Source of the DNA: Agaricus subrufescens
Taxonomy: Eukaryota > Basidiomycota > Agaricomycetes > Agaricales > Agaricaceae
NCBI GenBank assembly: GCA_029945375.1
Contig: CM057057.1
Coordinates: forward strand, 186,001-250,000
Direction of reading: 5' to 3'
Length of the DNA stretch: 64,000 bases
Position 1 is the stretch's first letter. Each line of letters begins with the position of its first letter. The notes under the pieces are model-generated. The model worked only from the letters and a program-made list of their open reading frames with translations. It was not told where the DNA came from and ran no database searches. Position numbers and translations under genes: made by a program. Below, one piece after another: positions 1 to 12,254 of this stretch.

Positions 1-1475
1 CGCCTCTCCAATGGCCCGCCTACCTTGAAGTCATGAGCGTCGCTGACACTGTAGACCCAAACTTCAGCTCACATACGTTGTAAGTTTTCTGAGTTCTACC
101 GTTCTACCATCACTTCTGGCACCTTGCGCATCTTGCTGTACATCGAACGCGATGTTGTCAATTTCCGACTCAACACCCTTAGCACTGGATCTTCGACTAC
201 TGTTAAAGTTTCCATTTCTCGCGGAAGTAATCTGGAGACGAAATTACCGCCGATGTTTTCTGGGTTCGAATACCCTTCAATTGTATCCTCTTGCTCCAAG
301 GTATAACAATTAGCGTCTTCACTTCTACCAATTTCTCACACGATCCTGAGGTTCCATCTTCTCCTTTTCCCCTAGATTTTTTTAACCATAAGGTGATGGG
401 ACTGCGTTCCCTCTATCATCATGACGTGCGAATTTCAACTCCGTTCTTAAAATATCTAGATACGCGATGTTGGGCCAATGAACGACCTGGAATGACAGGA
501 TACTTGAAGATAGACCCGATGCACACTATCGGCGATGTGCCTCTATTTTTTCGACTCCAGAATGGTTGATTCGGTTCTTGGTCTATCTCTACTGCAATAT
601 CACTCCATAAGTAACCGACCATACATTTTGACTTTCATGCACAATTTACCTCTCCACAGATTCCTGATGGTAAATATCAACCGGCCCCACTCCTAGGCAC
701 ATATCTTTTGTATCCATCCCCACTCTTCAGACGAACTCACGACATTCAAATCTATTTGGGAACTGTCCCTGGAGCTATCAATAATCTTCTTATGCCACTG
801 CATGGGTGCACTGTTCCACACTCCTGGTGAGCGGTCATCAGGTCAAGAAAGGCTCTTACACTGCCCAACTGTTACAAGGGAATTGATGATATCTTGGACC
901 TTTTCTCACTCCACCCCGTGAATAGCCAATTGAAAGCAGTCTTGAACTTCACAATGTCTGGAACTCTACCCTAGTGTCGGGACTGAGACGAAGTACTACT
1001 TTTTAGCTGTGTTACCTTTCTTTCGTTCCAACGTACGGCGCGCGTTTCCCTGAAGTGTTAAAGAAAAGAAAAGCCTCATCCCGTGAGTGGTCATGCCACG
1101 TGAAAAAGAACGTTCTAATATCATCGCGCGCACGTCAGTTAGAAAGCCTATCTAGATTGCTTTCGTACCCTCATTCTGGACCCAGTAATAAAACAAAGAT
1201 TACTCTGCCTCTACGACAACGTCCCTTGGATGTGTACCCCGAATCGCAGCATCCTCAAGAAGCCCATTTGAGGAAGAAATTCCTCACCGAACTTCTATGA
1301 ATGCAGATGCGATATGGAACCCAAGGAAGGTGTGTGTAAATAACGCAGATACAACGCGGTTCCAGTAAGGCGGCGGCGTGTTGGCCGAAGAGAAGTCAAT
1401 GCCGAATCGCCATTGTACTTCATCCAAGAATTTTGGCAAATCGGAAAGATGGTCCAGTAAGCGACGACCAGAGGA
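1..1475. other. 5' region of laccase-like gene 1; no gene recognised
   Basis: I see no convincing coding region; the short open frames lack start context, splice structure or recognisable motifs. Parts are diverged copies of sequence upstream of the second laccase: around 625-760 resembles 4530-4660, around 900-940 resembles 4795-4840, and around 1050-1230 resembles 6870-7080. The two laccases were therefore duplicated together with more than 1 kb of 5' flank. Confidence 0.6.
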
Positions 1476-1483
1476 TATAAAGG
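1476..1483 (+). promoter_or_regulatory. TATA box of laccase-like gene 1
   Basis: TATAAAGG lies 87 bp upstream of the ATG at 1563. The same octamer sits 88 bp upstream of the paralogous gene at 7407, and the sequence between box and ATG is also conserved (for example CAACTGGTCGACT in both). Confidence 0.7.
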
Positions 1484-1562
1484 GGCAGTGAGAGAGGCAA
1501 TTGTCCCATCGTATCAGTTAAGCACAACTGGTCGACTATCATCCCTCGCCAAAACTTGCTGT

Positions 1563-3816
1563 ATGAGGTACCTTGCTTTACTCGCCTTCGTCCAGGCAGC
1601 ACTTGGTGCGGCCGTAACTAGAGCGGTGACCAAAGACTTCACGCTCGACATTGCGAATGGTCCCGTCGCTCCCGATGGGTTCCAAAGAAGTTCGTACAAG
1701 TTATTTGAAAATGTCTCTAGTAATGCTCATGCTCATGCCATTTTACTCGTTTCTTCTACTCTAGTTGGTGTCCTTGCGAACGGTACATATCCTGGACCTC
1801 CCATTTTGGTCCAGAAAGGCGACAATCTTCGTATCACTATGAACAACAGACTTGTAAAAAAATTTTACTAGTGACTGACCAACATCATAATCTGATTGCT
1901 GCATTAGACCGACCCAACTATGCGTCGTTCAACTGCCCTCAACCTTGACGGTATCTTCTACAACAGCCGGAACGTCTTTGAAGAGGGCGAACCATTCGTG
2001 AACGCTTGCCCGATTGGACCAAATTCTTCATTTGTATATGAAGCTTCTGTCGCCAACCAAGCTGGTACATTCTGGTACCACTCCGAACTGAGCACTCAAT
2101 ACGTTGATGTAAGTACTTTCTTGACAATGCAGGAATCAAGGGCTAATAAGACTAAGGGATTCCGTGGGCCGCTTATCGTGTACGACCCCCATGACCCACT
2201 GGCGCACCTGTACGACGTCGACGATGTCAACACTGTAAGTCAACGTTGAAGTTTACCTGAGTAGAAAATCAACGATTCATCCCTGTCTTCAATAGATCAT
2301 TCAAATTGGGGATTGGTGGCAAGATGTCACTCCTGACCTGCTCACTCATTACGTAGCCACTGGTGTTGTTCCTGTTTCCGATTCTGGTACTATCAATGGT
2401 ATTGGTCGCTTCCAAGGCGGTCCCGAAGTTCCTTGGGCTGTCATCAACGTCGTCCAAGGAAAACGCTACCGTTTCCGTCTCATCAATGAGTCTGCTCGTA
2501 ACGTCTTCAACATCTCAATTGATAACCATGTAATGAGTGAGTCTTACTTGATGTCGTCCATGATCTTACGGAATGTTAACGATACATAGCCGCTATCGAG
2601 GCTGATGGTCAAGCCATTCAACCAAAGGTTGCGCGTCTCGTCCCCATGCTCGCAGGTCAACGCTACTCTGTCGTTGTAAGTTTGATCTTCCAGAGAGAAA
2701 TCAAAACAGGAATAGTAATGGCTATGGAATCTAGGTCAAAGCCGATCAACCAATTGGTAATTACTGGCTCAATGCTCCGTTCACTGGTGGAAATCCTGCG
2801 GTCAATCCCCACCGTAAGTGTTCAATCTGTCTAGATCAAGCCTCAAGTGCTCAGTTCTATTCTCAGAGAATGCCACTCTTTCTCGCGCCATCATCCGCTA
2901 CAGGGGTGCTCGGGCAGTCGACCCTACTACTCCGATGACACCTGGCCCTACCACTGGTGTTCTCATCGAGGGTGATCTTCGACCCCTCGTCCCCACCAGA
3001 GTACAAAAGCCTAACGTCTCACTGACTTTCAACTTGGTTGTCGTGCGTACCTGATAATTTGCTTCGAGTCCCCAATGACGAATCTTGAACGACTTAGACT
3101 ACCGGCAAAGCTCAATGGAATATCAACGGCGTCTCCTATCTCTCGCCCCAAGTTCCCACTCTTGAGCAAGTCATCGACGGTGCTAACACATTCAACCAAA
3201 CCGAGAACACATTCGTAGTTCCTGCCAACAGTGTTGTCGAAGTTGTCTTCCCTGAAACTGATGATGATGATGCTCACCCATTCCATTTGCACGGCGTGAG
3301 TGGGAGCACCGAAAGGAATTGGTATTGCACTTACTGATGAGTGATTCCCAACAGATGCCCATGCAAGTTATCAAGTCCATGACCACTCCGAATAACAATA
3401 CCGTCGATCCAATCCTCCGTGATGTACGCCAAATAGTGATTCATCATCTGATATACCAACCACTAACTGAAACAAGGTTGTCGGCGTTGGAGGCACTGGA
3501 ACTACTATCCGCTTCACCACTCCCAACACTGGTGCGTTCTCAATCGGAGTCAACTGGGAAAATCGCCCGTACCCTTTTATCTAATTACTTCATCTTCTAG
3601 GCCCGTTCATGTTCCACTGCCACATTTTCTGGCACAAGTTTGCTGGTCTAGCCTCAGTCATGCTCGTTGATCCCAATGGCACCAGACAAAACGTTGAAGT
3701 TACCGATCAATGGAGTGGTCTTTGCCCCGCGTATGTGTTTCGTTCTTCCGCCGCCGATCCGACATTGATATATACACACACATAGTTATGATGCCCTCCC
3801 TGCTGAGCTCCAGTGA
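1563..3816 (+). CDS. Secreted laccase-family protein 1, lacking trinuclear copper ligands
   Basis: Multicopper oxidase (cupredoxin) fold protein of 519 residues. Exons: 1563-1689, 1765-1853, 1908-2108, 2157-2234, 2296-2536, 2590-2675, 2735-2813, 2867-3042, 3098-3295, 3355-3423, 3477-3531, 3601-3730, 3786-3816; the joined frame is open. Residues 1-16 form a signal peptide (MRYLALLAFVQAALGA). Ligand block L1, normally HWHG in laccases, reads N84-L-D86-G. L2, normally HSH, keeps H130 but has E132. L3 (HPFHLHG, H419/H422/H424) and L4 (HCHIFWH, H472-C473-H474, H478) are intact. The type 1 copper site could therefore form, but the trinuclear oxygen-reducing site lacks three ligands. In the family, all ten His plus Cys are needed for oxidase activity, so I infer a protein that is not a normal laccase. 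The cysteine of the L2 segment (YCDG in laccases) is also replaced (YVDG). A tandem paralogue shares every change. Confidence 0.93.
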
Positions 3817-6800
3817 TCACAGAAAGTTGGAATACGTATATACGATTGTAGGAAATGACTGCCAGATAAATTAACTATTTCTTTTGTCCCCGCGAGAATC
3901 AGGCCTCCACATAATAGGCTACCTCCTCTAGTGCCAGCACCCATTCTCTCTGATAAGTTATGAGGATTTCTCATGTTGGTCACTCCAGCTAAATCCTTTC
4001 TCACGTACGTTATGAAGCACTTGGGACAATGCTATACCACTTGGTGCTATTATTACTCCTGACACCTATCCCTGGCACCTATCACGCATGTCTTATTTGG
4101 TCGTGACACCCCTCGGGAAAGGAAAGGAGCATGAAATTACTGCTCATGTCAACTTGGGTATAAATTTACTTCTTTTGTACACCATCGCCCCTCGTCATGC
4201 TTACGTATCAATGAGCTTCTTAGACTCTCACCATTCGCATTTCTCACGCGATCCTGGGGCTAGGGCTCGGCTTCTACTTCTCATTTGCTTCTCATCAAGC
4301 ACGAGGCGATGTTGTTGCTTTTTCTCAGTAGCGCATAACGTGCGGAGATTTTTGTGTTTAGAGCACTATACACAACCAATGAAAGAAGCAGTATGACAAA
4401 ATGCACTTGGTTGGGTCCAGTGCTCACCGCGGTTGATGAATCCTCCTTTTAGTCTCTGTCATGCGATTGACTGAGCTGTTGGACTCGCACTTGTATAAGA
4501 CCCCCTTCTTAAGTAGCCGAACTTTAGACCTTCATGTTCTGCCTTCCATGCGCAAATTACATCTCCACAAGTTCCTGACGGTAAACACTAACTAGACTTA
4601 CTTCTAAGCACCCACGTCGCTCCTCTCAATTCTCCGACATCTCACGACTCCTAAATGCATCTTGAAAAGGTTCCCAGTATCCTTCGATAGTCGTCCTATC
4701 TATGTGCACTCTTTCACACTTAATTTCTACCATCACCAGGCAAAGGAAACCCTTTTACGGCTTAATCATTTGCAACGGAAAGTGACACACTCTAGAATTT
4801 TCTCACTCCACGGTGTGTATAGCCAATTAAGAAAACTTGTTTTGAGGAGGACATCATACTATGACACACTATCTGTATGTCAAAACGAGCCTTGCAAGAT
4901 TCTGCAGCCTGCTTGTTTTGGACTCTTTGGTTCCAATGCTTGTCACCGATCTTTTTCTTCTAAAGAAAGTAAAACATCCCCTGTGAGTAATTATCACTTT
5001 GACATCTTGGCTTTATCTCAAAGTAAACCTCACCTAATTACCGTCAGACGATTGTCGAGCAATAGCTCCGAACTAGAGGGGATCTTATACGCTCACCTTG
5101 TACCTGGTAGTGGAAGAAAGGCTACCTTACTTTCGCCACAGCAGGACCCAAGCGTGCGTCCGGAATCTGTCTAGAATCATGACGCCTTTGAGAAGACCAT
5201 TTTGGAAAGGTTTGCCCACGGAACACCCTCCTTGCATTCAAATAGGCCTGCATGAACGTTATGCTCGAATGTGCCGATATGACCTACCTCTACAATGAAG
5301 CATCTAAGCCATTTAAAAAGTGGTTATAAAACCATCATTATGACCCAACAGACGAGGGCGCAGTGAGCAACTCGAGCCCCGGATGTCTCATCTTCTAGGC
5401 CCTTCATCCACTGTTGGTCTTACACTGGTCATTGTGACTCCTTTGTAGAACTAGGCAAAACATTACAGTCACTAGTGACTAATAGAGCGCAGGTTCCTTA
5501 GCATCCCCTCCCGTAAATCATTTAGAAACTCACACGCCGTGACTACAAACGTTTGGCAAGCGTCATGCATCAGTCGAGATCACCGAATGCGTCCCACGGT
5601 ATAACCCTTCTTCTCCATGCAGTATGGTTCAATATCATGTACTTTACCCTCAGATCTGGTTGCATACAACATGTATATCCCTCTCCAGTCAATAAAATCA
5701 AAGATATCAACATGCAAATACCTGTATGCCATAATTATTGGTAGAAAATTACTTTGATTTTTCTAGGCCCTTGATCCACCAATATATATGTTGATTTGTA
5801 CACGAGCCCAAAAACCGAGTTTTTGCATGGCGTGACACTGTGGTGCCATGGCGCTGCATCAAACTCGTGCGAATCATCTATTTTTTGTCATACCGTTTCT
5901 TGCCCTTAGATTCATGCCACATTGAGAGGACATTTTGAGTCCTTGGTTTGTATATTATCGAAGTCTCTCGCTCATCTGGTCACATCTTGATAACGGAATC
6001 ACGGTGCGTGACTTTCGGCTGCAGCCTGAAATTTGAATAGAACGCCCTCCATCCTGCGTAATTATAAGCTTGTTAGTACCTGTCGAATTTTTTTGATCTG
6101 GTTATAAAGCCCTTTCTACTCATTCTCAGTAGTCGACAGAAGTATACTTAGATAACACATGTATAGGTGGATATCTAACGTGCTGTTTTCAATAGACAGT
6201 GTGTTGAGATGTTTAAATCTTGAGGACTGAAGAAGAAGCAATCTCAATCATTTCACGAGACCGCCGGCTCCAACAATAGCATCGGCAGTTAAAATTAGCC
6301 AAGATGGGATTTACTGGGGCACGAGCGCATGTTTGTGCATATTTAGGTTGAATATTGCCGATCATACGACGCACTAACACTATTTCTTTCTTACCATCGT
6401 GTAGTGCGTCATTCTACAAACACTCTACTGCTGATCCTTTATTTCTCTAAAGTCTACTTTTGAAAGAGGCGGAAGCGGTGACTACGAGGGTGATGTGACA
6501 GGGCCGCGCGCTCGGCGATTCGAACAAGCGTTGCTCCAAGCTCGCCACCTGAGGATTCCTTCGATCTCCCACCCCAATTCTCAATGAACAGCTATTCCTT
6601 AACAACCCCCCATATTCGGCGACAAACAAGATCTAGGTCTCTAAATAATGATTTCAACGTAATTCATGGGCGATTGTCATTTCTCACTCCACCTTACCCC
6701 AGTGGTAATTGATGGAAGGATCGTTTGCGCGGCGATCTTGCTACTTTGCGCAGCTCCTCCTCTCGTAGAAGTCATTCTCCTCGCGCAATCGAGGCAACAT

Positions 6801-7318
6801 TGCATCTTTTGCCTGGTATACCATCACTTCATTGAAGTTCTCGATGCTTATTGCCTACGTTGCTTTCAGGGACCTAAAAAAAGCGAGTACGGCCCGTGAG
6901 TGATTTAGCCACCCTAAAGTGAGTTCTGTACCCAAAAATAGTTGCTTCGGGTAATGCCCATTCTTTGGATACAGGCTCCATCCCAATTGATTTCATACCC
7001 TCAACGCTGGGCCCAGTAGAGACAGAAAGATTACTGTGCCCTTGTTACCGCTGTTGTTGGCCGTGTGTTTCGAATCATAGTCTTGTCGAGAAGATCTCCT
7101 TTTGGGAAGCCCTTCCTCATTGCCTTACTTCTCTTTCATTCAGAGGGTATAGACTCGAAGGTAGTGTGTGTGCAATGCCGATAGATTGTCATTTAATTGA
7201 CCAGAAACGTCTATACTGCTAAAAGAAACAGGTGGCGCTGAATCCCAGCCGTACCCAATGGCAAAATTCCAATTATCCGGACAGCCGAAATAATGGTAAA
7301 GAAAGCGACGAGTAGAGA
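3817..7318. other. Intergenic region between the two laccase-like genes; no gene recognised
   Basis: No supportable gene. The longest open frame (4662-5174, plus) starts at TTG, has no recognisable domain and falls in a segment that aligns with non-coding sequence upstream of the first laccase, so I treat it as chance. About 4530-5170 and 6660-7080 are diverged copies of blocks at about 625-1230, now separated by roughly 1.5 kb of unrelated sequence (about 5200-6650). Confidence 0.55.
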
Positions 7319-7326
7319 TATAAAGG
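7319..7326 (+). promoter_or_regulatory. TATA box of laccase-like gene 2
   Basis: TATAAAGG lies 88 bp before the ATG at 7407, matching the spacing in the upstream paralogue. Confidence 0.7.
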
Positions 7327-7406
7327 AGCTTTGGAACGGAGGATTCCCCCCATCGCATCAGTTACTCTCAACTGGTCGACTCTCAACCCACGCGACAACT
7401 CGCAGT

Positions 7407-9650
7407 ATGAAGTATCTCGCTTTACTCGCCTTGGTCGAGGCAGCACTGGGTGTCGCCATTTTACCCCGAGCTACCAGTGTGACTAGGGACATCATCCTCG
7501 ATGTTGTCAATGGTGATGTCGCTCCCGATGGTTTCACAAGGAGTCCGTCTCAAGTTTCTGGGATGTTGTTTGTAGGGCTAATGGTTGGTTCCTCTTTGTT
7601 TTTTCTCCAGGTGCAGTTCTCGTGAATGGTACATACCCCGCTCCTCCTATCTTGGTCCAAAAAGGGGACAGTCTCCATATCACTATGAACAACAGACTTG
7701 TAAGTGTTGCCCCGCTAAAACCTTCAAAGCAAACGTCTGAATGTGACTATATTAGACCGACCCAACTATGCGCCGTTCAACTGCCCTCAACCTCGATGGC
7801 ATCTTCTTCAATAGTCAGAATGTCTTTGAAGAGTCCGAGCCATTCGTGAACGCTTGTCCTGTTGCCCCAAATGCTTCTTTCGTCTATGATGTTGCTCTCG
7901 CTAGCAATCAAGCTGGCACATTCTGGTACCATTCCGAGCTGAGTACACAATATGCCGATGTAAGTGTCCTCATAAGCAACCCAGAATAAGGCCCATGTGA
8001 CTATCAGGGATTCCGTGGACCACTCATCGTATATGACCCCGCTGATCCGCAAGCACACTTATACGACGTCGACGACGTTAACACTGTAAGCTTTCTCTCT
8101 TGTTGCCTCCAGATCTTAGGAGATACCAATCTCTCATGTTTCCAGATCATTCAAATCGGTGATTGGTACCAAGGCGTTAGCCCAGATCTCCTCACGAAAT
8201 ATGTTGCCACTGGTATTGTTCCCGTTTCTGACTCTGGGACCGTCAATGGTATAGGCCGTTTCAACGGCGGCCCCGAAGTTCCTTGGGCTATCATTAACGT
8301 TGACAAGGGCAAAAGATACCGATTCCGTTTGATCAATGAGTCTGCTCGTAACGTGTTCAACATCTCGATCGATAACCACCAGTTGAGTGAGTAAACCTTA
8401 GTGTCGTGTAGGAGGTTGTGTAAAGCTCACGACTGATAGCTGCAATCGAGGCTGATGGCCAAGCGATTGAACCTCATACTGTAAATCTTATCACAATGCT
8501 TGCCGGACAGCGCTATTCTGTTGTTGTGAGTCCGATATCGAAGAGTGAAGTCATGCAGAAGTATTAATGACCGCGGGAACTAGGTCACAGCTGATCAACC
8601 AGTCGATAATTACTGGTTCAACGCTCCTTTCACTGGTGGCAATCCCGCTAACAACTTGAATCGTGATTGTCTGATCCTTCTAACTGAAACATCCTCACTC
8701 AACGATATCTACAGAAAATTCCACTCTTTCTCGTGCCATCATTCGCTACAAGGGCGCTCCAGATGCTGACCCTACCGCTCCCATGACCGCTGGTCCCACT
8801 ACCGGTATTCTTGTTGAAGCTGATCTTCGTCCACTCGTTCCTACCCCAGTCGTTGAGCCTAATGTCACAATGACTTTCGACCTTGTTGTCGTACGTTTTC
8901 AACACTTGTCTTCGAGAGTTCAATGACTTACCGTTAATAACTAGACCGCTGGCAAAGCCCAATGGAACATCAACAACGTCTCATACGTCTCACCTAACGT
9001 TCCCACTCTTCAACAGGTCATCGATGGTGCCAACTCGTTCAACCAAACAGAGAATACTTTCGTTCTTCCTGCAGACGTCACGGTCGAAATTGACTTTGCT
9101 GCCGCTCCTGGTGAAGATGAACCTCACCCATTCCATTTGCACGGCGTAAGTAAAATCCTGGCAGTATATCCCATTACGTTTCTTACCAACCGGTCATCGA
9201 AAGATGCCCATGCAAGTCATCAAGGCGACCAACTCTAACGTCACTAATACGAAAAACCCGATCTCCCGTGATGTACGTCAAAGAGTCACCTACTCAAACG
9301 ATGTTTCGGTTGCTAATGAAATGTAAGGTTGTTGGTATTGGAGCCGATTCTCCCATCATCCGCTTCAGAACTCCCAACTCTGGTAAGTACATAGTCGCGG
9401 TCTCCATAGACCTCCTAAAGCTTCGATTTTTTAGGCCCGTTCATGTTCCACTGCCACATCTTCTGGCACAAGTTTGCTGGCCTTGCATCAGTCATGATGG
9501 TTGATCCCGATGGCACTAGACAAAATGTCGCCGTAAATGATGAGTGGAGTGCTCTCTGTCCCGCGTAAGTTTTATTTTCTACATATGAGCTTATTCTATT
9601 CTGACATCGGACTACTAAGCTATGACGCCCTCCCTGCTGATCTCCAGTGA
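7407..9650 (+). CDS. Secreted laccase-family protein 2, lacking trinuclear copper ligands
   Basis: Tandem paralogue of the gene at 1563, 524 residues, with the same 13-exon structure: 7407-7542, 7611-7699, 7756-7959, 8008-8085, 8146-8386, 8440-8525, 8584-8662, 8715-8890, 8945-9145, 9204-9272, 9328-9382, 9435-9564, 9620-9650. Signal peptide MKYLALLALVEAALG. L1 reads N87-L-D89-G instead of HWHG; L2 keeps H134 but has E136; L3 (H424, H427, H429) and L4 (H477-C478-H479, H483) are conserved. Introns differ strongly in sequence from copy 1 while exons stay open and similar, which argues that the protein is under selection rather than decaying. Expected to be secreted; substrate and role unknown. 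Possibilities are a T1-copper electron-transfer protein, a binding protein or a partner of active laccases; nothing here decides among them. Confidence 0.93.
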
Positions 9651-11475
9651 TTGGAAGGAAGTATAGCTTAGATACCAGATTTATGGGTAAATAAGGAGAT
9701 AAGCCATGTCGAAATATTTCTAAAGATTTCTGCGTTTCAAAACAATTGTTCGAAGAAAGTTAGTTTCCATCATTTCCCTTGAGTGCGGCAGGATTTGCGA
9801 GTGTATGTGTGCATGCTCAAGCATTAATTCGTCATCATTGCTCCTTCATTCTGCACCGTTCACCTTCGACGAACCTTTCCAATTTGAATAACATGAGATC
9901 GGTGAAACATTCTCGGGACTTCAAGCAGGAGCTCAACGATCGAATGAAGACTAACAAAACATTTGGGGGAGGTACAGGGCAAGAGCATACGACGTGAAAT
10001 CAAGGAGAGATGTAGGTCGGCGAGCACACCATGAACACGAGCGAAAAAGTCGAGGCGCCAAGCTCGAAATGACAGGTGTATGTTGGAAAGAAAGGGTGTG
10101 ATTCAATTATGAGTGTGCCTGCTGTTAACAGTAAACAGAAGTCAAGTGACAAATGCCACAGAGGCGAATGGAGAAGCGAAAGCTCGAAAGTACCAAGTGT
10201 CCGAATTGGATAAACCATAAAATTCCCCGTTCTCTCCCTGCGGAAGGTAAAGATGCCCTCCTCCTTCCCATGTGTCAGGCTAATATCCGCCGTGGATGCA
10301 TGCAAAGCTGTAGGTCTAGTCGCATGCAGGCTCGACTGTTTGTGAGGTCTTGAGTGACGATAGGGCGCCTCATGCTGCCACCTGTACAAGAGCAGGTACA
10401 GTGTGAGGCGAGGTGGGACACGAATGGAGCTATCCAACTCCGTTTCTGCTCTGATCACACGCCTGAGGCATGAGGACTTCCCAGGGTGCCGGGTGGGTCA
10501 GTTTGTACAGCAAAAATTTCACTCTGCAATTGCCGATAGTATGGGTAGTGGAGTGGCAAGGCCCGGAGGTCTTCAGGTCCCCGGGCTGTAAGGGCGAGGT
10601 TTGAACGACATTGGTTCGCCTGGTGCGCACGGTCCATCGTCTACGTGTGTCAATAATCTCAGAGAAGGTAGGGAATAGGGAGGGTGGTTTCAGAAAAACG
10701 CCGAAAGCATACGTAAAGGTGAGGGGGGAGGGGAGGGGAATGCTGTTTTTGGTATCGGGTTGATATGTCGTCGAAAACACACCGCTCTCGTCCCTCGCAT
10801 GGTGTTCCACAACCATTTCGATCTCTCACTTCCCATCTTTCCGTGACGCTAGATTCCGAATTGCTAAACATTTTGCCGAAGGTGCCGACGAATATTCTAT
10901 AGAAATTTGCTAGCGGACTTTGAAAACAGCTTTCCATGCAGGCCTTGTGAAACCTCCGCCACCTTTATTACCTGATTCGCTCGCTATAACAACGCATTCT
11001 AGGTGCGAAGCTCAATAGATTGACCATCTCGCACGCTGTTAGAATGGCGTTTGTATTTCATCTCCATCTTCCTAGGGCTAAGGGTTGAAACCCAAAGGGT
11101 CGTAATAAAGGCGCTAGTTGCTGCGCAGGTTCAACCTCACTATAATGAGGTCATAAATGAAGGGATTCTTCGGAGACCTACGAGGAGGACATACCGGTGG
11201 TTGTGGGCTAGATGCTTGTTTGATGTCATTTAAGTCTATTCATATCTGCTAGTTTGTCTATGTATACGCATTACGATTAAACATTTTCTCTTACACTGCG
11301 AAGTTCCTACAACAGAATCTGGAATACAGAGCCTCTAGTGTTACATCAAGCCATCCAATTGATTTTGTATCTCCCAAGTGCCGCTGTTCAGTCAACAACT
11401 TCGAAGGGTAAACATTCCTAGAGAAAGCTAGGCATAGTATGCAATAACAAGATTCTTCAACTACAACAACAAAAC
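9651..11475. other. Intergenic region; no gene recognised
   Basis: Open frames on the minus strand (up to 152 codons at 10000-10458) overlap one another in several frames, and I see no splice pattern, domain or signal peptide. The stretch 10400-10750 is locally G-rich on the plus strand, which lengthens chance frames. Confidence 0.5.
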
Positions 11476-12067
11476 CTAACAACCATCGCCCATATTGATA
11501 TTACCGTAAGGTCCGTGATGATCAAGAGGATTTCCTAAGAGAAACAGAGGCACGCTTCCTGCAGTACATTGAAGATTTAGGCTGTCATGTCCGGGACAAG
11601 AAACCCATTTGTTTTCGGCGATAATGTGCACCTCGCCAGAAGGGTGGACATAAGTCAGAAGTTGAACTGAGAACCCAATAAAAAATGCAGCTTATAAGAT
11701 TTGTGCAAACTTACGTGGGATTGTAGGAATAGGATCTCTTTTGTTATTGATGTGGATGAGAGACGTGTGGTCATCGACGTAATTGGCAAATGCGAGATTC
11801 CCTACCTACAAATACCCGCTTATGTCAACTTAATACTAGCAAGAGAATAGTAGTCTTACCCTCGGCATGCCGTAGGTGATAGTACGGAATTCTACGTCCT
11901 CGATGTGAAGAGGAAGATATACGCTATCCAGTAAGGCAATAGCACCTCCTAGTGAATGGCCGACTATAGCAACTTTTGTAGCGTTGTATCTTGAAATAGT
12001 GTCCTTGACGGCTGACAAGATCGCATTTGCAGTTCTACATTTTCCGTGAATGTGAGAAATCTGCAAA

Positions 12068-12228
12068 AATGGAACACCGTGCGAGGTACGAACACGGTGT
12101 GTTGTCTCAGAAGGGTGCCCGTGTGAAATTAGACTTCATATATACCAACCGTTACATTGCATAATACAATCCCTGTCTCTCCTCTCTTGCTGACCGGAAG
12201 GCGCCGCTACCTACTCGCATTCCTTTAA
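12068..12228 (+). repeat. Ngaro split direct repeat A1
   Basis: 161 bp, essentially identical to A2 at 17441-17601. It begins at AATGGAACACC at the left end of the element. Confidence 0.9.
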
Positions 12229-12254
12229 CACTCAGACTCTACTCCTCAGGAATA

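Noticed and set aside
4662..5174. 170-codon open frame between the laccases
   Set aside because: Starts at TTG, no domain, and lies in a degraded duplicate of non-coding sequence upstream of laccase 1.
1563..9650. Laccase genes as decayed pseudogenes
   Set aside because: Both 13-exon frames are intact, with splice sites, signal peptides and promoters kept; the missing ligands are shared substitutions, not random damage.
10000..10816. Overlapping minus-strand frames of up to 152 codons
   Set aside because: Several frames open at once in biased sequence, no introns or motifs, no conservation within the window to support any.
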